Source: an uncultured Lachnospiraceae bacterium
GTDB lineage: Bacteria > Bacillota > Clostridia > Lachnospirales > Lachnospiraceae
Direction of reading: 5' to 3'
NCBI GenBank assembly: GCA_947630695.1
Contig: CANRIM010000005.1
Coordinates: 1 to 64,000, forward strand
Length of the DNA: 64,000 nucleotides
The notes below the pieces were generated by a model that did not search any database, was not told where the DNA came from, and saw nothing but the letters and a program-made list of their open reading frames with translations. The position numbers and the translations under genes were made by a program. The stretch's first letter is position 1, and each line of letters opens with the position of its first letter. Positions 1 through 8,250 of this stretch are shown here, in pieces.

Positions 1-101
1 ATTTCAAGTGGAGGTTGGAGAAAGACTAATTTCTACTTGGACCCCTTAGAAGTGGAAGTTAACTTTTCACTTCACCTCTTATTAATACAGGTAATTTTTT
101 C

Positions 102-130
102 TTGACAAATACAGTCGGGCAAGGTATGAT
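102..130 (+). promoter_or_regulatory. Sigma-A promoter of the amino-acid ABC operon
   Basis: TTGACA at 102-107 and TATGAT at 125-130 are separated by exactly 17 bp, 63 bp ahead of the start codon at 193. This is a near-consensus housekeeping promoter. Just upstream (48-72) lies an imperfect palindrome centred on GTTAAC, with a related AGTGGAGGTT sequence near 7, which could be an activator or repressor site. That last point is inference only. Confidence 0.8.
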
Positions 131-144
131 ATTTGCAATCGCGT

Positions 145-164
145 CGCTTTAGTACGCTAAAGCG
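145..164 (+). promoter_or_regulatory. Leader hairpin or operator immediately after the promoter
   Basis: CGCTTTAG (145-152), loop TACG, CTAAAGCG (157-164) form a perfect 8-bp inverted repeat. It lies about 15 bp after the -10 box and about 18 bp before the Shine-Dalgarno sequence. There is no T-run, so it is not a terminator. Its place in the initially transcribed region suits either a repressor operator or a 5' mRNA-stabilising hairpin. Confidence 0.55.
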
Positions 165-192
165 ATAACAAGCTATAAAAAAGGAGAAAAAA

Positions 193-1011
193 ATGAAGAA
201 AATTTGGGCACTGCTGCTTGCTGCGATTCTGGCATTTTCATTTGCAGGCTGCGGCACAGAGAAAGAAACGAAGCAGGATACGGACAACAACACGAAAACC
301 GAAGGCGAAACCACGGAATTTAAGGTGGGATTTGATGCGGAGTATCCGCCTTACGGATATATGGACGACGACGGTTCTTATACGGGATTTGATCTGGAAC
401 TGGCTGCAGCGGTCTGTGACTACTGGGACTGGGAGATCAAGTATGTACCCATTGACTGGGATTCCAAGGACAATGAACTGACCTCCGGCATGATCGACTG
501 CATCTGGTCCGGATTTACGATCAACGGCAGAGAAGACGACTACACATGGAGCGATCCTTATGTGGAGAACAGTCAGGTAGTGGTTGTGGCGGAAGATTCC
601 GGCATCGATGATCTGTCAGGACTGGCGGACAAGACAGTTGCCGTACAGGCAGACAGCGCGGCCCTTTCCCTGCTGCAGGACGAAGAAGGACAGAAGGAAC
701 TGGCTGATACCTTCAAAGAACTGAGAGAGTTCGGTGATTACAATACCGCATTTGCTGAGCTGATGGCAGGTACGGTTGACGCGGTTGCCATGGATATCGG
801 CGTTGCCAAGTATCAGCTGCAGTCCCGCGGCGAAGGCTACAAGATGCTGGATGAATATCTGAACGAAGAGCAGTACGGCATCGGCTTCAGAAAAGGGGAT
901 ACCGAACTTCGGGATTCCGTACAGGAAGCCATCGATTCTCTGAAGAAGGACGGCACCTTTGATCAGCTGGCAGAGAAATACGATATCTCGGATCTGGTCA
1001 TTTCTGAATAA
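193..1011 (+). CDS. Amino-acid ABC transporter substrate-binding lipoprotein
   Basis: This is the extracytoplasmic binding protein of a family-3 (polar amino acid) importer, 272 aa. A lipoprotein signal peptide ends in FAGC with Cys20 as the lipidation site, followed by a charged, Asp/Asn-rich linker. The mature domain has the family pattern: FKVGFDAEYPPYGY start, a GFDLELA segment, DCIWSGFTIN, and a TFDQLAEKY ending near the C-terminus. The start at 193 is set by AAGGAG eight bases upstream. The permease (1114) and ATPase (1774) follow, making a complete three-gene importer. The ligand cannot be read from the sequence; cystine, glutamine and similar amino acids are all possible. Confidence 0.93.
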   Translation: MKKIWALLLAAILAFSFAGCGTEKETKQDTDNNTKTEGETTEFKVGFDAEYPPYGYMDDDGSYTGFDLELAAAVCDYWDWEIKYVPIDWDSKDNELTSGMIDCIWSGFTINGREDDYTWSDPYVENSQVVVVAEDSGIDDLSGLADKTVAVQADSAALSLLQDEEGQKELADTFKELREFGDYNTAFAELMAGTVDAVAMDIGVAKYQLQSRGEGYKMLDEYLNEEQYGIGFRKGDTELRDSVQEAIDSLKKDGTFDQLAEKYDISDLVISE

Positions 1012-1042
1012 GCACCGGTTTTACAAGCGACTTTGAACCAAA

Positions 1043-1085
1043 GGGGCGTCTCCCGCATCGGGCAACAGTGCCCGGGAGGCGCCCC
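1043..1085 (+). terminator. Intercistronic GC-rich stem-loop (partial terminator or mRNA stabiliser)
   Basis: A 13-bp stem pairs 1043-1055 with 1073-1085 with one G-T pair, and a smaller GGGC/GCCC stem sits in its loop. The following sequence is only moderately T-rich. It separates the binding-protein gene from the permease gene. Such hairpins commonly keep binding-protein mRNA in excess over membrane components; that role is inference. Confidence 0.6.
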
Positions 1086-1113
1086 TATTGCAATTTTTAA
1101 ATGGGGGAATTTT

Positions 1114-1764
1114 ATGAGTTTTCTGACGATGCTTCAGGTCATGGGAAACGGTATGCTAAAGTCCATCGGCATTTTTTTATGGACGCTGCTGCTGTCGCTT
1201 CCTTTGGGCCTTGTGATTGCGGTGATCCGGCAGAAAAAGCTGCCTGTGGTTACGCAGATCATCAAAATATACATTTCTCTGATGCGCGGAACGCCGCTGA
1301 TGCTGCAGCTTTTGGTGGTGTTTTTCGGGCCTTTTTATCTTTTTAAAATACGATTGTCGGACGGATACCGCTTTATTGCGGTGCTGATTGCTTTTGTCCT
1401 GAATTACGCCGCGTATTTTGCGGAAATTTACCGTTCCGGCATTGAATCCATGCCCATTGGGCAGTATGAGGCTGCTACGGTACTGGGCTATTCCAAAACC
1501 CAGACCTTTCTTAAAATCATTCTGCCCCAGGTGATCAAGCGGATCTTCCCGGCACTGACCAACGAAGTCATTACGCTGGTGAAGGACACCTCCCTGGCCT
1601 TTTCCATTGCCTATGTGGAAATGTTTACGGTGGCCAAGCAGATCGCTGCGAAGGAGACCACCATGCTGCCTTTTGTCATCGCGGGGGTCTTTTACTATGT
1701 ATTCAATTTCCTGGTCGCGTTTATCAGCGAAAGGATCGAAAAGAAAATGGATTATTACAGGTAG
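1114..1764 (+). CDS. Amino-acid ABC transporter permease
   Basis: This is the inner-membrane permease (HisM/GlnP type), 216 aa, with about five hydrophobic segments. The cytoplasmic EAA loop that docks the ATPase is visible as YEAATVLGYSKTQTFLKII. An in-frame extension back to 1033 exists, but it would run through the intercistronic hairpin, and GGGGGAA just before 1114 supports the internal ATG. It forms the membrane pore, probably as a homodimer because only one permease gene is present. It ends 9 bp before the ATPase gene. Confidence 0.92.
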   Translation: MSFLTMLQVMGNGMLKSIGIFLWTLLLSLPLGLVIAVIRQKKLPVVTQIIKIYISLMRGTPLMLQLLVVFFGPFYLFKIRLSDGYRFIAVLIAFVLNYAAYFAEIYRSGIESMPIGQYEAATVLGYSKTQTFLKIILPQVIKRIFPALTNEVITLVKDTSLAFSIAYVEMFTVAKQIAAKETTMLPFVIAGVFYYVFNFLVAFISERIEKKMDYYR

Positions 1765-1773
1765 GGATAAGAG

Positions 1774-2535
1774 ATGAATATTCTGAACATAGAACATATT
1801 TCAAAATCATTTGACGATCTGTGCGTGCTGAAAGATATTTCCTTTTCGGTCAGCGAGGGGGAAATCGTATCCATTATCGGGCCCAGCGGATCGGGGAAAT
1901 CAACTTTACTTCGTTGTGCGACGATGTTAGAATATGTGGATCAGGGCACTATTTCCTATATGGGGCAGCCCATGTGCAGGATGGGCGGTGACGGAAAGCC
2001 CTTGTATGTCAAAGGCAGGGAAGAGAAGGAAATGCGGTCCAGATATGGACTGGTATTTCAGAATTTCAATCTGTTTCCCCATTTTTCCGTGCTGAAAAAT
2101 ATTATGGACGCGCCGGTGAAAGTGCAGAAACGCCCCCCGGAGGAAGTAAAGAAACAGGCGTATGAACTGCTGGAAAAGATGGGGCTGCAGGACAAGGCGG
2201 ACGCCTATCCCTGCCAGCTTTCCGGCGGACAGCAGCAGCGGGTTTCCATCGCCAGAGCCCTGGCCATGCAGCCGAAAATCCTGTTTTTTGATGAACCCAC
2301 CAGCGCGCTGGATCCGGAACTGACCATTGAAATTCTGAAGGTCATCCGGCAGCTGGCGGCCGAAAAAATGACCATGGTGATCGTAACCCATGAGATGAAT
2401 TTTGCAAAAGAGGTTTCCCATAAAATGATTTTCATGGACAAGGGCGTGATTGTAGAGGAAACTACGCCGGAGGAACTGTTCCGTTCGGACAATGAAAGGA
2501 CGAAGCGGTTTCTGGGACAGTATGCGCTGCGCTGA
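1774..2535 (+). CDS. Amino-acid ABC transporter ATP-binding protein
   Basis: This is the GlnQ/HisP-type ATPase of the importer, 253 aa. It has Walker [10 protein letters not shown] (residues 36-44), a Q-loop in [10 protein letters not shown], signature LSGGQQQR, Walker [15 protein letters not shown] and the switch His in VTHEMNFA. The segment between Walker A and the Q-loop is somewhat longer than minimal, with a charged insert around residues 65-88. It is translationally close to the permease (9-bp gap), so transporter subunits are co-expressed. Confidence 0.94.
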   Translation: MNILNIEHISKSFDDLCVLKDISFSVSEGEIVSIIGPSGSGKSTLLRCATMLEYVDQGTISYMGQPMCRMGGDGKPLYVKGREEKEMRSRYGLVFQNFNLFPHFSVLKNIMDAPVKVQKRPPEEVKKQAYELLEKMGLQDKADAYPCQLSGGQQQRVSIARALAMQPKILFFDEPTSALDPELTIEILKVIRQLAAEKMTMVIVTHEMNFAKEVSHKMIFMDKGVIVEETTPEELFRSDNERTKRFLGQYALR

Positions 2536-2565
2536 AATCTTTAAAAACTGCAGGAGGACGGCAGA

Positions 2566-3819
2566 ATGAAGAAATTCGAATGGAAATCAGAAGAGGGCGA
2601 AGGGATCGATACCCGCTACATTGACGTGCTGGACGGTGTCCGCGCCATTGCCGTTATATTTGTGCTGATCTTTCATTTTTGGCAGCAGACCTGGATTACG
2701 CCGGGAATCAGGATTCCGTTCCTGAAGTTTCTGGGACTGGACCATTTCAGCGCTTACAATCTGATCAATGCAGGCTACGAGCTGGTGGATCTGATGATCT
2801 TCCTGAGCGGTTTCTGCCTGTTTCTGCCCTACGCCAGGGCAATGATACAGGGAGGAAAAACGGACAGTATCCGCACCTTTTACAAAAAGCGGATGGCGCG
2901 GATCCTCCCGTCTTATTATTTTTGCGTACTGGTCTTTTTTATTTACAATCTGGCGGCGGGTACATATACCAATACGACCTATATGCTGAAAGATCTGTTT
3001 ACCCATCTGACCTTTACCCAGATGTTTTTCTTCGATACTTATATTTCCACAAAGCTGAACGTGGTGCTTTGGACCATCTGTATTGAGGTCTGGTTCTATA
3101 TTCTGTTTCCGTTTCTGGCAAGAGCTTTTCAGAAAAAGCCGGTACTTACTTACGGCGGCATGACGCTGGTTTCTCTGGGGTATATTCAGTTTTACGCGCT
3201 GGCGCATACCGATAATATGCGGATGCTGGTCAATTCTTTCCCCAGTTTTCTCTGTGTATTTGCCAACGGTATGATGGGCGCTTTGATCGTCGTGGCGCTG
3301 TCCAGAAGGCTGAAAAGGGAAAAATACACCGGCCTGTTTTTTACCGGCCTGTGTATCTTAAGTATGGCCTTTATTTACTGGCTGCTGCAGTATCAGCTGG
3401 GAGCGCTTGCAGTTTCGGACGCCCAGGTATGGCAGATCAAATACCGCTGGATGGTATCTTTCGTATACGCCGTATTTGTGATTTCTCTGATCTTTTCCTG
3501 CCGGGGACTGCGCTGTATCTTTGCCAACCGGCTGATGCATTTCCTGGCGGGAATCTCCATGAATCTTTATATCTGGCATCAGCAGATTGCCGTATATCTG
3601 AAGCAGTGGCGCGTGCCGTACTGGGAAGGCGATACGCCGCCCAATCAGCTGTGGGACAGGGCCTGGCAGTGGAAATATGCGATTTTGATTACGGTGGTTT
3701 CCTTTGCAGTGGCCATTCTCGCCACCTACCTGATTGAAAAGCCCTGCGCAAACCTGATTTTGAAGAAGGACGGCAGGAAGCGGCCTCTGCTGTCTCAAAG
3801 AAAGGAAAAGAAAGAATGA
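2566..3819 (+). CDS. Membrane acyltransferase, acyltransferase-3 (OafA/YrhL-like) family
   Basis: Integral membrane O-acyltransferase of 417 aa with about ten hydrophobic segments. The N-terminal family motif is visible as LDGVRAIAVIFVLIFHF (residues about 23-39), whose His is the presumed catalytic residue. YKKRMARILPSYY matches the conserved RxxR...P region. Such enzymes acetylate or succinylate sugars of cell-surface polymers; the acceptor is unknown. An AGGAGG-type site precedes the ATG. The stop overlaps the aroB start by four bases (ATGA), so the two are translationally coupled although functionally unrelated. It lies 30 bp after the transporter ATPase and may share its transcript. Confidence 0.85.
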   Translation: MKKFEWKSEEGEGIDTRYIDVLDGVRAIAVIFVLIFHFWQQTWITPGIRIPFLKFLGLDHFSAYNLINAGYELVDLMIFLSGFCLFLPYARAMIQGGKTDSIRTFYKKRMARILPSYYFCVLVFFIYNLAAGTYTNTTYMLKDLFTHLTFTQMFFFDTYISTKLNVVLWTICIEVWFYILFPFLARAFQKKPVLTYGGMTLVSLGYIQFYALAHTDNMRMLVNSFPSFLCVFANGMMGALIVVALSRRLKREKYTGLFFTGLCILSMAFIYWLLQYQLGALAVSDAQVWQIKYRWMVSFVYAVFVISLIFSCRGLRCIFANRLMHFLAGISMNLYIWHQQIAVYLKQWRVPYWEGDTPPNQLWDRAWQWKYAILITVVSFAVAILATYLIEKPCANLILKKDGRKRPLLSQRKEKKE

Positions 3820-4865
3820 AAAAAGTAACGGTGCATGCTTCTTTAGAATACGACTGTCTGATCGGCAGCGGTCTGCTGGCAGAATGCGGACCGCGCTTTG
3901 CTGCGTTTGGAGGCTCGGATAAGATCATGCTGGTGACGGACGACAAGGTGGCGTCCTATTATCTGGAAACCTGCGAAGAAAATCTCCGGCAGGCCGGATT
4001 CCGCGTATATACCTTTGTGATTGAAAACGGAGAAAAATCCAAAAACAGCGATTCCTATCTGCGGCTCTTAAATACGCTGGCTGAACATCATTTTACCAGA
4101 ACAGACAGCATCGCGGCCCTGGGCGGCGGCGTGGTAGGGGACTTAAGCGGCTTTGCCGCCGCCACGTATCTGCGGGGCATCCGCTATTTTCAGATACCTA
4201 CCTCACTGCTTGCTATGGTGGATTCTTCGGTGGGCGGAAAGACCGCCATCGACCTGCCGGCAGGCAAAAATCTGGCAGGGGCCTTTTATCAGCCCTCGCT
4301 GGTGCTTTGCGATACGAATACCTTAGATACGCTGGAGGATCAGATTTTCCGGGAAGGCTGCGCCGAGGTCATCAAATATGCGGTGATTGGGGATGAAGCG
4401 CTGTTTGCTTCCCTGGAAAAGACGGGGGTCGGTTTTGACCGGGAATCTGTGATTGCCAGATGTATTGAAATGAAAAAAGACATCGTGGAGACCGATGAAT
4501 TTGACACCGGCAAACGGCAGCTGCTGAATTTCGGCCATACCATCGGACACGCGGTAGAACGCTGCTCCAATCTTGCCATCCGCCACGGACAGGCGGTGGC
4601 CATCGGTATGGCGCTGATGGCAAAGACCCTGCTGCCGGCGCCGGAGGCCGGGCGGCTGACCGACCTGCTTAGAAAGTTCGGATTGCCTGTCAGCTGTGAT
4701 TTTCCGGCGGAGCAGATTTTTGACGCCATCCGTTCGGACAAGAAACGCAAAGGCAACAGCCTGACCCTGGTAGTGCCGGAACATATCGGAAACTGTGTGC
4801 TGCAGCGGATGCCCATGGAAGACCTGAAAAGCCTTTGCGTGCGGGCGTTAAATCAGGGCGAATGA
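3816..4865 (+). CDS. aroB: 3-dehydroquinate synthase
   Basis: Second enzyme of the shikimate pathway: cyclises DAHP to 3-dehydroquinate with NAD+ and a divalent metal, in the cytoplasm. At 349 aa it has normal length. Visible signatures are the nucleotide-binding LGGGVVGDLSGFAAATYLRG, the substrate loop DSSVGGKTAID, and the metal ligands in EVIKYAVI, HTIGHAVE and RHGQAVAIG. The ATG overlaps the stop of the acyltransferase. No other aro gene is nearby, so this is an isolated pathway gene. Confidence 0.96.
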   Translation: MKKVTVHASLEYDCLIGSGLLAECGPRFAAFGGSDKIMLVTDDKVASYYLETCEENLRQAGFRVYTFVIENGEKSKNSDSYLRLLNTLAEHHFTRTDSIAALGGGVVGDLSGFAAATYLRGIRYFQIPTSLLAMVDSSVGGKTAIDLPAGKNLAGAFYQPSLVLCDTNTLDTLEDQIFREGCAEVIKYAVIGDEALFASLEKTGVGFDRESVIARCIEMKKDIVETDEFDTGKRQLLNFGHTIGHAVERCSNLAIRHGQAVAIGMALMAKTLLPAPEAGRLTDLLRKFGLPVSCDFPAEQIFDAIRSDKKRKGNSLTLVVPEHIGNCVLQRMPMEDLKSLCVRALNQGE

Positions 4866-4976
4866 GGAAAGAAATTTTGTTCTCCGGCACAGCGTACCGC
4901 GGAAAAACTGTAAAAGATGCAGAGGCCATTTGGAAAAATACATAAAAAACAACTGATAATGTATACAAAAGTGCCA

Positions 4977-5005
4977 TTGTTTTTGTCCGCATTTTTTAGT
5001 AAAAT
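4977..5005 (+). promoter_or_regulatory. Probable promoter of the EF-G-like gene
   Basis: TTGTTT (4977-4982) and TAAAAT (5000-5005) are spaced by 17 bp, 33 bp before the chosen start at 5039. No clear terminator was found between aroB and this promoter. Confidence 0.55.
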
Positions 5006-5038
5006 GCTTAATAGAATTTTATGGACGGAGGCAGTACT

Positions 5039-7120
5039 ATGAACAATTATTCCAGCGAGAAGATTCGCAACATCGTGTTGTTGGGACACGGCGGCTGTGG
5101 CAAGACCAGCCTTGTGGAAGCCATGGCAAAACAGGCAGGATTGATTTCCCGTATTGGTAAAGTAACTGACGGCAATACCATCAGTGATTACGATAAAGAA
5201 GAAATTAAAAGAAAATTTTCAATTAATTCCACGATCGTTCCCATCGAATGGAACGGCTGCAAGATCAATGTGATCGACACCCCGGGATACTTTGACTTTG
5301 TGGGTCAGGTAGAAGAGGCCATTCGTGTGGCCGACGCCGCCATTATCGTAATCAACGGCAAGGCAGGCATCGAAGTCGGTACGGAAAAAGCGTGGGAGAT
5401 CTGTGAAAAGTTCAACAAACCCCGTATGTTTTTCGTTACGGCCATGGATACGGACCACGCGTCCTATGTGAAGCCGGTGGCGGCCTTAAAAGACCTGTAC
5501 GGCAGCCGCATCGCGCCGTTCCATCTGCCGATTCGTGAAAATGAGAAACTCACCGGATATGTGAATATTATCAAAAATGCCGGACGTAAGTTTACGGCAG
5601 GCGGCGGACATGTAGAGTGTGAGATTCCCGATTCCGTCAAGGCCGATCTGGAATCCGCCAGAGAAACGCTGATGGAAGCGGTGGCGGAAACCAGCGAGGA
5701 ATTCATGGATCGCTTCTTCGAAGGCGACGAGTTTACACCGGAAGAAATCGACGGCGCAGTGCGCGGTGCGATTCTCGACGGCAGCATGGTACCCGTGACT
5801 ATGGGATCTTCCTTTGAATTCCAGGGCATTGAAAACCTTCTGAACGATATCATTGCGTATCTGCCCAATCCGACGATGCGCAAAGAGAGCGGCGTCAATA
5901 TTAAAACAGGGGAAGAATTTGAGGCGAACTTTGACGCCTCCAAGCCTTTCAGCGCCTATATTTACAAGACGATCAACGATCCTTTCCTCGGAAAGTATTC
6001 CATGATCAAGATTCGTTCCGGCGTTCTGAAGAGCAACGCCACGATTTACAATTCCAGAACGGAGTCCGAAGAAAAACTCAGCAAGCTCTATATCCTGCGG
6101 GGCAACAAGCCCATCGAGGTATCAGAGCTGACGGCCGGGGATATCGGCGCGCTGACCAAGGTACCCAATTTAAAGACCGGCGATACGCTGTCTACGAAGG
6201 GAACCCCGGTGCGTTATGAGCCCACGGAGGTTTCCAGGCCTTATACCTACAAGCGGTACGAAGCGGTCAACAAGGGCGATGTGGACAAGATTGCCCAGTC
6301 TCTTTCCAAGATGATGCAGGAAGACCAGACTTTGAAAGTCGTACACGACGCGGACAATCGTCAGACCCTGCTGTACGGCATCGGCGACCAGCATCTGGAC
6401 GTGGTAGTATCCAAACTGAAAGATGTCTACAAAGTTGCGGTGACGCTGGCAGAACCCAAGGTTGCGTTCCGTGAGACCATCCGCAAGAAATCCGATGTGG
6501 AATACAAGTACAAAAAACAGTCCGGCGGTCATGGACAGTACGGACATGTTAAGATGAGATATGAGCCGCTGGGCGATACTGATAAAGCCTATGAGTTTGA
6601 GCAGGTCGTCGTGGGCGGAACGGTTCCGAAGAACTACTTCCCCGCTGTGGAGAAGGGTATTCAGGAATCCGTAGTCAGCGGACCGCTGGCCGGTTATCCG
6701 GTAGTGGGCGTGAAAGCGATTCTCTACGATGGATCCTACCATCCGGTAGATTCTTCGGAAATGGCTTTCAAGACCGCTTCTTCCCAGGCCTTCAAGAAAG
6801 GCTTTATGGAAGCCTCTCCGGTACTTTTGGAGCCCATTGCTTCTCTGAAAGTGGTTGTGCCCGATTCCTTTACGGGCGATGTCATGGGCGACCTGAACAA
6901 GAGAAGGGGCCGTGTGCTGGGCATGAATCCCTGCGGTAAGGGAAAGACCTGTGTAGAAGCCGATATCCCGATGCTGGAGCTGTTCGGCTACAATACGGAT
7001 CTTCGTTCCATGACAGGTGGCAGAGGCGATTATTCCTATGAATTTGCCCGCTATGAGCAGGCGCCCGGAGATATTCAGGAAAAACAGATCGCGGCAAGAG
7101 CTGCGGAAAAAGAAGATTAA
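5039..7120 (+). CDS. EF-G-like translational GTPase (EF-G paralogue)
   Basis: A 693-aa relative of elongation factor G. The G domain shows P-loop GHGGCGKTS and G3 DTPGYFDFVG, but the usual G4 NKxD is replaced by TAMD (in FFVTAMDTDHAS). The C-terminal part keeps EF-G-like domain IV/V features (GGHGQYGHVKM, SGPLAGYPVVGVKA, DVMGDLNKRRG), so it is full length. Such paralogues occur in many Clostridia beside the essential EF-G; their exact role is unsettled. It is not next to str-operon genes. A GGAGG 7-8 bases before 5039 decides this start over an in-frame ATG 18 bp upstream. It is monocistronic by its own promoter and terminator. Confidence 0.88.
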   Translation: MNNYSSEKIRNIVLLGHGGCGKTSLVEAMAKQAGLISRIGKVTDGNTISDYDKEEIKRKFSINSTIVPIEWNGCKINVIDTPGYFDFVGQVEEAIRVADAAIIVINGKAGIEVGTEKAWEICEKFNKPRMFFVTAMDTDHASYVKPVAALKDLYGSRIAPFHLPIRENEKLTGYVNIIKNAGRKFTAGGGHVECEIPDSVKADLESARETLMEAVAETSEEFMDRFFEGDEFTPEEIDGAVRGAILDGSMVPVTMGSSFEFQGIENLLNDIIAYLPNPTMRKESGVNIKTGEEFEANFDASKPFSAYIYKTINDPFLGKYSMIKIRSGVLKSNATIYNSRTESEEKLSKLYILRGNKPIEVSELTAGDIGALTKVPNLKTGDTLSTKGTPVRYEPTEVSRPYTYKRYEAVNKGDVDKIAQSLSKMMQEDQTLKVVHDADNRQTLLYGIGDQHLDVVVSKLKDVYKVAVTLAEPKVAFRETIRKKSDVEYKYKKQSGGHGQYGHVKMRYEPLGDTDKAYEFEQVVVGGTVPKNYFPAVEKGIQESVVSGPLAGYPVVGVKAILYDGSYHPVDSSEMAFKTASSQAFKKGFMEASPVLLEPIASLKVVVPDSFTGDVMGDLNKRRGRVLGMNPCGKGKTCVEADIPMLELFGYNTDLRSMTGGRGDYSYEFARYEQAPGDIQEKQIAARAAEKED

Positions 7121-7185
7121 GCCTTTCAGGGGAAAGGAATATAGATGGGGCAGCGGCTGTCGGAGGTTGATACGTCTGACAGCGC

Positions 7186-7236
7186 AAAAGAGAACGCCGG
7201 ATGAGGTCAGAGATTTCATTCGGCGTTCTCTTTTAT
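7186..7236 (+). terminator. Terminator of the EF-G-like gene
   Basis: AAAAGAGAACGCCG (7186-7199) pairs with CGGCGTTCTCTTTT (7221-7234). The stem can extend inward through GGATGAGGTC/GATTTCATTC with G-T pairs. The right arm ends in a T-run. It lies directly before the tandem repeat array. Confidence 0.8.
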
Positions 7237-7240
7237 CTTC

Positions 7241-7492
7241 AGGAGGAAGGCTTTGCGAAGCAAACTTTAAATGCCTTCCGACGACTTGGCAGGTGCGCTC
7301 CCCGAGCGCGCGTGCCGTTACCTTAGGAGGAAGGCTTTGCGAAGCAAACTTTAAATGCCTTCCGACGACTTGGCAGGTGCGCTCCCCGAGCGCGCGTGCC
7401 GTTACCTTAGGAGGAAGGCTTTGCGAAGCAAACTTTAAATGCCTTCCAACGACTTGGCAGGTGCGCTCCCCGAGCGCGCGTGCCGTTACCTT
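7241..7492. repeat. Three tandem 84-bp units of structured repeat family A
   Basis: Units begin at 7241, 7325 and 7409. Units 1 and 2 appear identical, and unit 3 differs at one visible base (CCAAC for CCGAC). Each unit holds two hairpins. Hairpin 1 is GGAAGGC ... GCCTTCC, with inner TTTGC-GAA-GCAAA. Hairpin 2 is GGCA ... TGCC, with inner GCGCTC/GAGCGC. They are joined by GACGACTT, and the unit starts with AGGAGG. The array fills most of the 370-bp gap between convergent genes. Related copies occur at 61125-61207 (inverted) and 51945-51980 (second hairpin only). Because 84 is divisible by three, spurious ORFs run through it; there is no evidence that it is translated. Confidence 0.9.
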
Positions 7493-7925
7493 AGGACATC
7501 TGTGACATGTAGTTTTCAAAAAGACTGCGCTGTTCCGGCGTCAGCATATTTTTCAGCTGACTGACAGGATCGCCGGAGGCGTCCATGCCGGACATGGCCT
7601 GACTGTATGTATTGTACAGATTGTACATGTTGATAAAGTTCAGCATGGATTCGATGGTTTCCTGATCCCGTTTCGGACAGAAGCGTTTGATGTCCGAAAG
7701 CATTTCTAAAGTGGAAAGATTTCTCTTTTCCGTAGAACAGGCATGCAGCGGGCCTTCCGTTTCCTGAAACAGCAGAAAGGTATTGTGCAGCTCCTGCAGC
7801 TTGACCAGCAGGGAAATCAGTTTCTGCCCGGCAGGCTGCATATAGGGCAGCGCCGCTTTTAAAAGCTGGTGATGCTCGTTTTGGATCATTCCGTCAAATT
7901 CGGTAAGGATGGGTTCGTCATTCAT
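7491..7925 (-). CDS. Conserved-looking hypothetical protein, helical
   Basis: Encodes 144 aa of unrecognised family. It appears soluble and largely helical, without signal peptide or membrane segment, with three Cys scattered (for example HACSTEKRN and KRFCPKRD) and a Tyr/Asn-rich stretch FINMYNLYNTYSQ. The C-terminus LTPEQRSLFENYMSQMS resembles short helical tails. AAGAGG six bases before 7925 favours this ATG over an in-frame ATG eight codons upstream. Its stop codon coincides with the last bases of the third tandem repeat unit, so insertion of the repeat may have set or altered its C-terminus. It is convergent with the EF-G-like gene. Confidence 0.65.
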   Translation of the reverse strand: MNDEPILTEFDGMIQNEHHQLLKAALPYMQPAGQKLISLLVKLQELHNTFLLFQETEGPLHACSTEKRNLSTLEMLSDIKRFCPKRDQETIESMLNFINMYNLYNTYSQAMSGMDASGDPVSQLKNMLTPEQRSLFENYMSQMS

Positions 7926-8038
7926 ATGAAACCTCTTTTTGTTTATCATAAAAAGTATATGTTCCTGTTTCGTTTTTTATGACAGAATATGGTTTCAGAC
8001 ATATATTTATTTTGTAGGATAAAAAGGAGATTGGGAAA

Positions 8039-8194
8039 ATGAAGTACAGACTTGTGGTAGACGGAAACGCGGTCTATGAGATCGACGAAGAATGTATCCG
8101 CCAAAAAGAGGAAGAAGAACGAAAAAAAACATATGAAGCAAACCGCCGGAACACTCCGGCAAGGCACAGACGCCGCCGTCCTTTTCCAATGTAG
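8039..8194 (+). CDS. Small basic/acidic hypothetical protein, 51 aa
   Basis: A short gene: AAGGAG about nine bases before an ATG, 51 codons, TAG stop, and a strong terminator right after. The product begins MKYRLVVDGNAVYEIDEECI, followed by a charged helix (RQKEEEERKKTYEANRR) and an Arg-rich tail (RHRRRRPFPM). The charge is strongly segregated, acidic in the middle and very basic at the end. The family is not recognised; nucleic-acid or membrane-surface binding is possible but unproven. It lies between two minus-strand genes of unknown function. Confidence 0.65.
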   Translation: MKYRLVVDGNAVYEIDEECIRQKEEEERKKTYEANRRNTPARHRRRRPFPM

Positions 8195-8210
8195 GCAGAT
8201 GGCAAAAAGA

Positions 8211-8242
8211 AAGCCGGGGAAAAGATTCCCGGCTTCCTTTTT
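8211..8242. terminator. Bidirectional terminator
   Basis: AAGCCGGG (8211-8218) pairs with CCCGGCTT (8228-8235), followed by CCTTTTT. On the minus strand the same hairpin is followed by CTTTTT. It serves the 51-aa gene on the plus strand and the Cys-rich gene on the minus strand. Confidence 0.85.
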
Positions 8243-8250
8243 ACGGTTCT

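Noticed and set aside
1033..1113. N-terminal extension of the amino-acid permease
   Set aside because: It reads through the GC-rich intercistronic hairpin and adds no membrane segment. The ATG at 1114 has its own ribosome site.
4866..5020. Riboswitch or T-box between aroB and the EF-G-like gene
   Set aside because: I see neither a T-box AGGGTGGNACCGCG-like sequence nor a terminator/antiterminator pair, only a probable promoter.
7241..7492. CRISPR-like array
   Set aside because: Units are directly adjacent with no variable spacers, are far longer than CRISPR repeats, and no cas gene is nearby.
7017..7519. Long ORFs on both strands (162 and part of 449 aa) through the tandem repeats, with a repeated Arg/Leu/Cys-rich 28-residue unit
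   Set aside because: The repeat length (84 bp) is a multiple of three, so open frames persist by construction. No ribosome site or family resemblance supports translation, and the minus-strand one runs antisense through the EF-G-like gene.
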